Part shown: one piece after another, positions 1-5,014 of the stretch
Layout of the letters: each line of letters opens with the position of its first letter
How positions within the stretch are numbered: the stretch's first letter is position 1
Assembly (NCBI GenBank): GCA_022566435.1
Contig: JADFIX010000285.1
Coordinates: 1 to 6,070, forward strand
Length of the DNA: 6,070 nucleotides
Source: Planctomycetota bacterium
GTDB taxonomy: Bacteria > Planctomycetota > Phycisphaerae > UBA1845
Direction: 5' to 3'
The notes under the pieces: model-generated
What the model was told of the DNA's origin: nothing
Databases searched by the model: none
Seen by the model: only the letters and a program-made list of their open reading frames with translations
Position numbers and translations under genes: made by a program

Positions 1-468
1 ACTGATATTATCAATATTGACCTGGATCCGGGTGGGACGGTTACCGCCCGCGCCAGTGGAGATATTTATATCACCGAAACATCGGGTGATATGAATGTTG
101 CCACCATGTTCTCGCAGACGGGGGGTGTATTCCTCACGACTCTCAGCGGTTCCATCGTCGACGGGCTCAATCATGAGTTTGAGAAGATCCGTGCCAATGG
201 CATTGTGTTAACCGCCGTGGGTGGTGGCATTTGTGAGAGCGGTGATTTTCTCGCCAAGGAGCGGCGGCTGCCGCCCGTGCAGCGCGGCGATCTGATCTGC
301 ATCTTTTCCGCCGGGGCGTACGGCTTCACCATGAGCAGTCAATACAATTCTCGCCCACGTGTCGCAGAGGTTCTGATTGACGGGTCCACCACACGACTGA
401 TAAGGCGACGCGAAACGTACGACGATCTCGTCGCCCTCGAGCGCGACGAAGCCATCTCCTCATCGTAA
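1..468 (+). CDS. Chimeric partial ORF: adhesin-like segment joined to the LysA C-terminus
   Basis: The frame is open from base 1 (no start in the window) to TAA at 466-468. Codons 1-77 resemble the repetitive beta-rich segments of filamentous-haemagglutinin-like surface proteins: '[15 protein letters not shown]', then 'GSIVDG', then '[12 protein letters not shown]'. From base 232 the frame reads [39 protein letters not shown] and [13 protein letters not shown]. These are the conserved C-terminal blocks of diaminopimelate decarboxylase, the PLP enzyme that makes L-lysine from meso-diaminopimelate. They include the Cys-Glu-Ser active-site motif and the Gly-Ala-Tyr block near the cofactor. Only 78 residues of a roughly 400-residue enzyme are present, so this frame cannot encode active LysA. 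By hand count GC is about 52% before the junction and 60% after. It is either an assembly chimera or a real recombination scar; both family calls are from memory of motifs, and the LysA one is the firmer. Confidence 0.8.
   Translation, partial: TDIINIDLDPGGTVTARASGDIYITETSGDMNVATMFSQTGGVFLTTLSGSIVDGLNHEFEKIRANGIVLTAVGGGICESGDFLAKERRLPPVQRGDLICIFSAGAYGFTMSSQYNSRPRVAEVLIDGSTTRLIRRRETYDDLVALERDEAISSS
232..468 (+). pseudogene. lysA: Diaminopimelate decarboxylase C-terminal fragment
   Basis: This is the LysA-derived part of the chimeric frame. It begins at the Cys of CESGDF and ends at the normal LysA C-terminal position, just after [13 protein letters not shown]. The N-terminal alanine-racemase-like barrel, with the PLP lysine and the glycine-rich phosphate loop, is absent. 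If the junction is an assembly artefact, the intact gene lies on another contig and this piece is its true 3' end. If the junction is real, the piece is a remnant without catalytic capacity. Confidence 0.75.
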
Positions 469-517
469 CCCGCTGGTCGCCTCACATCACAGCGCCGAGT
501 CGTCACGAACTCGTACG

Positions 518-534
518 GCAGGCATCTTGCCTGC
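518..534. terminator. Perfect 7-bp hairpin between convergent genes
   Basis: The arms GCAGGCA (518-524) and TGCCTGC (528-534) are perfectly complementary around a TCT loop. The site lies 50 bases after the LysA stop and about 94 bases from the stop of the convergent methyltransferase gene, where a bidirectional terminator would be expected. No T-tract follows on either strand, so it is not a canonical intrinsic terminator. It could instead be a copy of a short dispersed palindromic repeat. The rest of 469-627 shows no gene. Confidence 0.4.
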
Positions 535-627
535 ATCGCACCCGCAGCCCGTGCCGCCTAGAAACCCGCGTCCCCAAATAACCTTGCGCCGTATTGCAAA
601 TATGCGAGGTGGCTTCATCGGACCGGA

Positions 628-1398
628 TCAGCCGCCGACCGACACCTCTTCGCTCTCGAATTTCAAGTAACGTGCATACGCCGGCGGAAAATTCCGCAGA
701 ACGGTGCGGCGGGCGAACTGATGATCCCGGATGCGAGCGGTAAGATAACGAGAGACCGATCGAACGCGCTTTCTGGACTGGCCGACCGAAAACGTGCGTG
801 ATGTTCGTCGCATGGCCACGTACTCGAAGTAGCTCAGCACCCCCGTACGCTTCAAGCACCGGCGGAACGAATCGAAGACTTCCTCAACGAGCTGAAGATC
901 GAACGATGTCAACGGCAACCCGGAGATAATGAAATCGTAGTGGTTCTCGTGTGCGATTTCCTGAACGGGCTGAACGAGAAGGCGAACCCTACCCGATCGA
1001 CCACCCTCTGCGAATTCCGGTAGCGACAAGACATCGCGACGGAGAATGTCGGCAAACCGCGGCTGAATTTCACATATATCGAGTTCGTCCTTTTCGCGCA
1101 GCAACGCTCCGAGATGTCTGGTCACGGCACCGGTACCCGCACCGACCTCGAGAACCCTTGCCGGTTTCTGGAATCGCCGAAAAGGCTCGCACAGCGCGCT
1201 AGCCAAGGCCCCGGAACTCGGCGCCAGCGCACCGACGGTCGACGGGTCGGAGACGTACTCTTTGAGGAACCTGAGTCTGTTTTGCAAGGACACTGTATCG
1301 TCCGCACTACGGCACGGAATTCGCCACGGACCAAAAGACACGAGCGGGTCTGAATCGGTGCCGCGCGAGCCGATCGACCCGTCCTCGCCTAACGGCAT
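628..1398 (-). CDS. Class I SAM-dependent methyltransferase, PmtA-like
   Basis: With the ATG at 1398 the protein has 256 residues, ending at TGA (628-630). It resembles phospholipid N-methyltransferases of the PmtA type, which sequentially methylate phosphatidylethanolamine, and the related rRNA adenine methyltransferase fold. Visible signs, in order: RLRFLKEYVSDP and VGALAPSS near residues 41-62, typical of the family N-terminus; SAM motif I VLEVGAGTG near 82-90; acidic residue in CEIQPRF near 110; FIISGLPLTSF near 156-166, matching the family motif IV region; and a C-terminal NFPPAYARYL block resembling the PmtA ending. There is no transmembrane segment; the tail is rich in Arg, compatible with membrane-surface binding. 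The start is uncertain: the ATG has a poor ribosome site, a TTG at 1473 would extend it, and GTG codons at 1341 or 1293 would give lengths nearer the usual ~220. The substrate cannot be read from sequence. Confidence 0.75.
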   Translation of the reverse strand: MPLGEDGSIGSRGTDSDPLVSFGPWRIPCRSADDTVSLQNRLRFLKEYVSDPSTVGALAPSSGALASALCEPFRRFQKPARVLEVGAGTGAVTRHLGALLREKDELDICEIQPRFADILRRDVLSLPEFAEGGRSGRVRLLVQPVQEIAHENHYDFIISGLPLTSFDLQLVEEVFDSFRRCLKRTGVLSYFEYVAMRRTSRTFSVGQSRKRVRSVSRYLTARIRDHQFARRTVLRNFPPAYARYLKFESEEVSVGG

Positions 1399-1531
1399 CC
1401 TAGCGTGCGCTTCGCTCTCTCGCCACTCGATTGCTGAAAAAGCCCTATCGCGGCCCTGTGCCACGCTGCGCAAGTGGAGAATCTCAAGCGAGACTCATCA
1501 CCGTAGCGCGGAGCCGAGACGCGGACGCTGG

Positions 1532-1569
1532 ACCGGCCGTCGTATCGGCTCTAGGATCGCGCGGCCGGT
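1532..1569. promoter_or_regulatory. 8-bp inverted repeat, possible operator
   Basis: ACCGGCCG at 1532-1539 is exactly complementary to CGGCCGGT at 1562-1569, with 22 bases between. Placement in the divergent promoter region would suit a dimeric regulator. Each arm is itself nearly self-complementary and very GC-rich, so chance is a real alternative. Confidence 0.2.
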
Positions 1570-1632
1570 TCGGGATCGCTTCGGCGCGGAGCGGTTTTGG
1601 TCCACTGGATTGGGCAACGCCGCGATTCACTC

Positions 1633-1636
1633 GGAG
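1633..1636 (+). promoter_or_regulatory. Shine-Dalgarno site of the transporter gene
   Basis: GGAG lies five bases before the ATG at 1642. This fixes the start there rather than at the upstream in-frame GTG-type codon at 1597, whose extra 15 residues look like untranslated sequence. Confidence 0.6.
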
Positions 1637-1641
1637 CGACC

Positions 1642-1977
1642 ATGGCAGACAATACTTCGAAACAACCGGACGCCTCATCAGAACAGCCGCAAAAATCATT
1701 CCGCCTTCTCGGATTCAACGGCACGTACTGGATGTGCAACGTCATCGAGATGTGGGAACGACTGGCGTATAACACGCTTCGTCCCGTTGCGGCGATCTAC
1801 GTCATGCAGGCTGACGAGCCCGGTGGTTTGCACCTGACCGCCGAGCATAAGGGATGGATTTTTCTCTGGTGGTTCGTCTTCCAGTCCCTGTTTCCCATGG
1901 TGACCGGCGGAATCGCCGATCGGTACGGCTATCGCAAGACCATTCTGTTTTCCGTCGCGGTCAACATGACCGGGTAG
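1642..1977 (+). pseudogene. POT/PTR2-family transporter, N-terminal part ending in an in-frame TAG
   Basis: This segment has 111 codons before the TAG at 1975-1977. A soluble, Gln/Ser-rich N-terminus (residues 1-20) precedes the first membrane helices. The segment E36-M-W-E39-R40-L-A-Y43 matches the ExxER(F)xYY motif of helix 1 in proton-coupled oligopeptide transporters. GGIADRYGYRKT at 89-100 is the loop 2-3 signature of the major facilitator superfamily. The continuation after the stop, in the same frame, supplies the rest of the fold, so this is one gene interrupted by a nonsense codon, not a separate small gene. Relatives as I remember them carry Tyr at this position (G-Y-L/V-x-M-A), so a TAC or TAT to TAG change is likely. 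Read as one gene, 1642-3171 has 509 sense-plus-amber codons, a normal POT length. Confidence 0.75.
1975..1977 (+). other. In-frame amber codon in the transporter gene
   Basis: TAG follows ...AVNMTG and precedes VLMAMYHSYWG in the same frame. Similarity runs straight through it. AGG at 1976-1978 sits five bases before the ATG at 1984 and could act as a ribosome site for restarting after termination. Options are a sequencing error, a true null mutation, suppression or readthrough, or a split transporter made by reinitiation. Confidence 0.85.
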
Positions 1978-1983
1978 GTCTTG

Positions 1984-3171
1984 ATGGCGATGTACCACAG
2001 TTATTGGGGGTTCTTCGGCGGTGTTCTCGTGCTCGCGTTCGGCACCGCTTTTTTCAAGCCGGGTTTGCAGGGCACGCTTGCGCATCAACTCACGAAGGCC
2101 AATTCCTCACTCGGGTGGGGAACTTTTTATTGGGTCGTTAATGTCGGTTCCTTCATCGGGCCTATCGCCGCCACGCTCATACTCGTGAATCATTCGGCGG
2201 CGGATTGGCGTTACTTGTTTCTCGCGTGTGCCGCATTTACCTCGCTAAACCTCTTCATGCTGATCGGTTTACCGCACGTTGAATCCGGCGCGCCGAAAAA
2301 CGAGAATCCGTTTCAGGTTTTCTTTCGGGCGATCGAAAACCTCGCCAACATACGGCTGATCGCTTGGCTGCTGATCATGTCCGGCTTCTGGGCCATGATG
2401 TATCAGCTTTGGGATCTGCAACCGAACTTCATTACCGATTGGGTGGATAGCTCGATGGTCGCCGCCCATATGCCGTTCGATTTTCTGAAAGAGATCGGCC
2501 CGGATGGCCGAGTTCGTGTGCCGCAGCAGATGCTTCTTGCGGTGAACGCGCTTCTCATCGTGTTTCTCATTATTCCGATCTCGTGGGCGGTCCGGAAAAT
2601 GCGCACCCTGGAAGCCATGCTTTTCGGCATGCTGGGGGCGACCGCCGGGGTGTTGATTGCCGGGCTGACCGGAAACGGTTGGATTCTCCTCCTCGGCATT
2701 CTGTTCTTTTCTCTCGGTGAAATGTTGACCGGGCCGAAAAAGAACGAGTACCTCGGACTAATCGCCCCGCCCGGCAAGAAAGGACTGTACCTGGGCTACG
2801 TGAACATTCCGATCGGGATCGGTGGCGGGCTCGGCAATTACATCGCCGGCAAGCTGTATGCCCGTGTCGGCGAAAAGGCGAATCTGTCCCTCAAATACCT
2901 GCTCGAACACACGCCGTTCGGGGACGGAAAGGTGTGGGATGGCAAGATCGCATCGCTGGAAGGACTGACGGGCATCACGCGAACGGAGGCATTCGCCAAA
3001 CTGCAAGAAGTGGTCGGCCAGGACGGCCCCGCTTGCACGCGACTGCTTTGGGAAACGTATAACCCGCAATATTATACGTGGCTCCCGTTCGCCGCGATCG
3101 GTGTTCTCGCAACCATCGCCCTGGCCATTTACGGCAGGATGGCCAAACGCTGGTCCGACATGAACGCTTGA
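1984..3171 (+). CDS. POT/PTR2-family major facilitator, main C-terminal part
   Basis: From the ATG at 1984 (a TTG at 1981 is the alternative) the frame gives 395 residues, ending at TGA 3169-3171. It contains the POT block FFKPGLQGTLAHQL, then GTFYWVVNVGSFIGP, which matches the second PTR2 signature (FYxxINxGS). Many hydrophobic helices follow, with 'GEMLTGPKKNEYLGLIAPP' and 'GLYLGYVNIPIGIGGGLGNY' corresponding to the late helices. A soluble insertion of about 60 residues (nt ~2878-3060) lies before the last helix, as seen in other planctomycete-type members. POT proteins couple proton entry to uptake of di- or tripeptides; the actual substrate here is unknown. Alone this part lacks helix 1 with the ExxER motif and loop 2-3, so it should not transport unless the amber codon is decoded or the N-terminal fragment is supplied in trans. 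Confidence 0.8.
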   Translation: MAMYHSYWGFFGGVLVLAFGTAFFKPGLQGTLAHQLTKANSSLGWGTFYWVVNVGSFIGPIAATLILVNHSAADWRYLFLACAAFTSLNLFMLIGLPHVESGAPKNENPFQVFFRAIENLANIRLIAWLLIMSGFWAMMYQLWDLQPNFITDWVDSSMVAAHMPFDFLKEIGPDGRVRVPQQMLLAVNALLIVFLIIPISWAVRKMRTLEAMLFGMLGATAGVLIAGLTGNGWILLLGILFFSLGEMLTGPKKNEYLGLIAPPGKKGLYLGYVNIPIGIGGGLGNYIAGKLYARVGEKANLSLKYLLEHTPFGDGKVWDGKIASLEGLTGITRTEAFAKLQEVVGQDGPACTRLLWETYNPQYYTWLPFAAIGVLATIALAIYGRMAKRWSDMNA

Positions 3172-3185
3172 TCTCGCAAGCGTTC
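3162..3185. terminator. Perfect 9-bp hairpin over the transporter stop codon
   Basis: The arms GAACGCTTG (3162-3170) and CAAGCGTTC (3177-3185) are exactly complementary around a six-base loop, ATCTCG. The transporter's TGA (3169-3171) lies at the stem-loop boundary. No T-run follows. Because the thioredoxin gene converges on this site from the other side, the hairpin could terminate or protect the 3' ends of both transcripts. An overlapping alternative pairing (3172-3177 with 3194-3199, 6 bp) is weaker. Confidence 0.5.
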
Positions 3186-3380
3186 GGTGGGTCGCGAGAC
3201 ATATCGCTCATCGCGTACACTCTAATTGATGGATTCGGCAGAGCCTTCATTCTCGACTGCTCTCCGGCGTGGCCTGCGAAGACGATGTCCACGGTGCGGC
3301 GGTGGGCGATTGTCTTGTCGTTGGTAACGAACACGACATTCCCAAAGAAAACTGAGACGCCGCGACCGCCTGCCCCACTT
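3186..3380. other. Intergenic stretch between convergent genes
   Basis: No gene is assigned here. On the - strand, about 3222-3370 reads as an open frame with coding-like third positions (for example VSVFFGNVVFVTND and RRTVDIVFAGHAGEQ), beginning after a TAG inside the thioredoxin 3' end. It has only a GTG (3334) as a start, no ribosome site that I can see, and runs into the antisense of the transporter. I do not recognise the peptide; it may be a gene remnant or chance. Confidence 0.4.
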
Positions 3381-3851
3381 TTATCCCCGAGACGAATCTA
3401 CGACCTTACGCAACGCGGCCTCGATCTCTTTCGCATCCACGGTCTGAATGGACGAGATGATCCGCTTGCTCTTCCCATCGACGAACGTAACGGTCCCTAG
3501 TTTCGAAAGGTCACCGGTCCAGACGCTCTCGATACCCAACGCCCCAACCGTGAGCGCCGCCTGTTGCTGCGTCGTCTCGTCGGTCAGGTCAAGCGTCACG
3601 AAAAGAACGGATTCGTCGTTCGCGGTTCGGATAATCTTGGGAAACTTCGGATCAAGCTCTCTGCACAGAGGACACATGTCATGACGAACCCTAACCACGA
3701 TGATATCCGGAGCCTTCACCGTAGCATTGACTTTTATATCCGAACCTCTGGGCGCCGCGACTGCATGGACCGTCAAGATCGCGGCGACCGCCAGAATCCC
3801 GAATCCAATAAGCCTAAACGATGCGCAGGCGTGATCGATCTTGGTCTTCAT
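3381..3851 (-). CDS. Exported thioredoxin-fold protein with CPLC motif
   Basis: The protein has 156 residues, TAA at 3381-3383. Residues 14-33 form a hydrophobic export helix ending in A-V-A-A, a plausible signal peptidase I site, so the domain should lie outside the cytoplasmic membrane or be anchored to it. A strand (IIVVRVRH) leads into D58-M-C60-P-L-C63, the redox CxxC at the start of the thioredoxin helix, followed by a central strand, VLFVTLDLTDE. The expected Thr-Pro-Thr cis-proline before the last strands is G-T120-V121-T122 here, so the cis-proline appears missing. AGGA sits eight bases before the ATG (plus positions 3860-3863). It is the third gene of the sigma-factor cluster, 74 bases after the membrane-protein stop. 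Oxidoreductase or thiol-sensor activity is inferred; partners are unknown. Confidence 0.8.
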   Translation of the reverse strand: MKTKIDHACASFRLIGFGILAVAAILTVHAVAAPRGSDIKVNATVKAPDIIVVRVRHDMCPLCRELDPKFPKIIRTANDESVLFVTLDLTDETTQQQAALTVGALGIESVWTGDLSKLGTVTFVDGKSKRIISSIQTVDAKEIEAALRKVVDSSRG

Positions 3852-3891
3852 TCTTCAGTTCCTTTCCATGAGAAAACGGGCGGAATAGCTA

Positions 3892-3922
3892 CACGCGGCC
3901 GCGGATTCATCGTCGCCGCGTG
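3892..3922. other. 8-bp intercistronic stem-loop
   Basis: CACGCGGC (3892-3899) pairs perfectly with GCCGCGTG (3915-3922) around a 15-base loop. It fills most of the gap between the membrane-protein stop and the thioredoxin ribosome site. With no T-tract it is more likely an attenuating or RNA-stabilising stem, or chance in GC-rich DNA, than a full terminator. Confidence 0.3.
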
Positions 3923-3925
3923 AAT

Positions 3926-4303
3926 TCAGTCCTTGATACGACCGGCCAATCGCGCGATCTGCAATTCGAGTCGCTTGATCTCGCGAGTGACGGCGTTTTT
4001 ATTCATTTCCAGGAAATACCAGACCTTCAACATGGAAACCGTCGACACGCATATGATGCACGCGGCCGCCCACATGACGATATCGCGTGTCGTCTTCGCG
4101 TCGAAGAACTTGACGGCGGCGACGATGCCGAGCACCAAGAACACGAGCGTCCAGAACGCCCCCAAAATGTTCAGCCAGCGGTGTCTTCCGCGACATGTTT
4201 CCATGAGCATCTCGAACACCGACGGTTCGCCCCCGAGATCATCGAATATCTCGGCGTCTTCTTTGCGAAGAGTTTCTCGGATTTTCTTGTCCAGCTCGTT
4301 CAT
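3926..4303 (-). CDS. Two-helix membrane protein, DUF6768-like, paired with the ECF sigma factor
   Basis: The protein has 125 residues, ATG at 4303, TGA at 3926-3928. The N-terminus (1-42) is charged and soluble, starting MNELDKKIRETLRKEDAEIF and containing FEMLMETCRGRHRW. Two membrane helices follow, about residues 44-66 and 75-98. The C-terminus (101-122, NAVTREIKRLELQIARLAGR) is a probable amphipathic helix or coiled coil. From memory the pattern matches the family of unknown function DUF6768; I could not verify this. The ATG overlaps the sigma stop as ATGA (4300-4303), and AGGG lies seven bases upstream, so translation is probably coupled and stoichiometric with sigma. That position is classically held by an anti-sigma factor, but no zinc-binding anti-sigma motif (HxxxCxxC) is present. 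A membrane-bound regulator of the sigma factor is a hypothesis from context only. Confidence 0.8.
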   Translation of the reverse strand: MNELDKKIRETLRKEDAEIFDDLGGEPSVFEMLMETCRGRHRWLNILGAFWTLVFLVLGIVAAVKFFDAKTTRDIVMWAAACIICVSTVSMLKVWYFLEMNKNAVTREIKRLELQIARLAGRIKD

Positions 4304-4860
4304 TTCGTTACCCTTTCCAAAGCATCTTTGAGACGGTTTCTCGCGTGATGCAGCCGCGACTTTACCGTGCCTTCCGGCACGCCCAGTACCTCGGCGATTT
4401 CCCTCACGCCCATCTCGTCCAGATAATGAAGCGACAAGACCGCCCGCTGTTCATCCGGCAGCTTCGCCATCGCGTCGCGCATGCGACCCACGTCATCCGC
4501 CGAATCCGTTTGATTCGAGCCATCGTCGCGCGTCGATACCGCCGCGTCTCGTAATTCCGTCGCGGCGGTCCGCCTCACGCTGCCCCGCCTGATCCAATCG
4601 GCGCACTTGTTGGCCACGATGCGATACGCCCACCAACGAAATCGCGCGGGATCGTCGAGTCGTGCTAGGCCCCGTACGATCGCCAGCCAGGCATCTTGCA
4701 CCACGTCTCGTGCGGCCTCTCGTTCGCCTGTCAGACGCCAGGCCAGCCGGGCGAGCCGCGGTTGCCATCGTGCGATCAGCGTCTTCAGCGCATCGCCGTC
4801 GCCTTCCTGGCATTGCAGCACAAGGAGCTCATCCTGAATGTCTTCATGCGTTCTGCTCAT
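4300..4860 (-). CDS. RNA polymerase sigma factor, ECF (sigma-70 family)
   Basis: From the ATG at 4860 the protein has 186 residues, TGA at 4300-4302. Sigma region 2 spans about 22-95: LARLAWRLTGEREAARDVVQ, then DAWLAIVRGLARLDDPARF, then RWWAYRIVANKCADWIRR. A linker rich in Asp and Ser (105-125) leads to region 4 at about 127-180, AKLPDEQRAVLSLHYLDEMG plus the helix-turn-helix VREIAEVLGVPEGTVKSRL. Regions 1 and 3 are absent, as in ECF factors, which direct polymerase to stress or envelope promoters. A TTG at 4947 would add 29 residues, but they lack conservation and overlap the terminator of the upstream gene; GGTGG lies six bases before the chosen ATG. It heads a same-strand cluster with the membrane protein (4-base overlap) and the thioredoxin-like gene. 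Confidence 0.9.
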   Translation of the reverse strand: MSRTHEDIQDELLVLQCQEGDGDALKTLIARWQPRLARLAWRLTGEREAARDVVQDAWLAIVRGLARLDDPARFRWWAYRIVANKCADWIRRGSVRRTAATELRDAAVSTRDDGSNQTDSADDVGRMRDAMAKLPDEQRAVLSLHYLDEMGVREIAEVLGVPEGTVKSRLHHARNRLKDALERVTK

Positions 4861-4911
4861 CGATTCCACCAGTACAGTCGCACGTCCGGCGGGATCGTTC
4901 AATGATTTCGG
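4861..4911 (-). promoter_or_regulatory. Leader of the sigma-factor cluster, probable promoter region
   Basis: Only about 50 bases lie between the upstream terminator and the sigma ATG. On the - strand TTGAAC (plus 4897-4902 approximately) could be a -35 element, but the matching -10 is poor. If the sigma factor drives its own gene, the site would be here or overlap the terminator. This call is weak. Confidence 0.2.
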
Positions 4912-4937
4912 AGAAAAATGTGGTCGGCCGCCGACTA
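4912..4937 (-). terminator. Intrinsic terminator of the FG-GAP gene
   Basis: On the - strand a seven-pair stem, TAGTCGG / CCGACCA with one G-U pair and a CGG loop, is followed after CA by TTTTTCT (plus strand AAAAA at 4914-4918). This is a canonical GC-rich hairpin plus U-tract, 78 bases downstream of the FG-GAP stop. It should insulate the sigma cluster from upstream transcription. Confidence 0.65.
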
Positions 4938-5014
4938 CACGATGCAAGGCGCGTTAGGACGGGTGATCACGGAGGAAAAGGGGACATTGTTCGCCAAGAG
5001 TCTACGGCAGGCGG

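Larger units (their letters stand above)
1399..1641. other. Divergent intergenic region between methyltransferase and transporter genes
   Basis: These 243 bases separate two outward-facing genes and should hold both promoters. No convincing -35/-10 pair stands out on either strand. An 8-bp inverted repeat (1532-1539 and 1562-1569) is the only clear structure besides the transporter ribosome site. If the methyltransferase starts at TTG 1473 the region shrinks to 168 bases. Confidence 0.5.

Noticed and set aside
469..627. Small RNA or tRNA in the gap after LysA
   Set aside because: No cloverleaf, TpsiC arm or CCA end is visible; only the short palindrome is structured.
1262..1837. Long + strand open frame of 191 codons
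   Set aside because: It is Arg/Ser-rich, crosses two real genes in other frames and has no family features; it is a GC-rich shadow frame.
1981..3171. Transporter C-terminal part as an independent complete gene
   Set aside because: It lacks helix 1 and the loop 2-3 signature, both found just upstream in the same frame, so an interrupted single gene is the simpler reading.
4300..4303. Sigma/membrane-protein overlap as a programmed frameshift fusion
   Set aside because: ATGA is a standard stop-start overlap with its own AGGG ribosome site; no slippery sequence is present.
4686..4700. CCAGGCATCTTGCACC resembles one arm and loop of the 518-534 palindrome
   Set aside because: It lies in the sigma gene and encodes the conserved region 2 residues V-Q-D-A-W-L; the second arm is broken, so it is chance.
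4861..4947. N-terminal extension of the sigma factor from TTG 4947
   Set aside because: The 29 extra residues do not resemble sigma sequence, would cross the upstream terminator hairpin, and a well-placed ATG with a GGTGG site exists at 4860.
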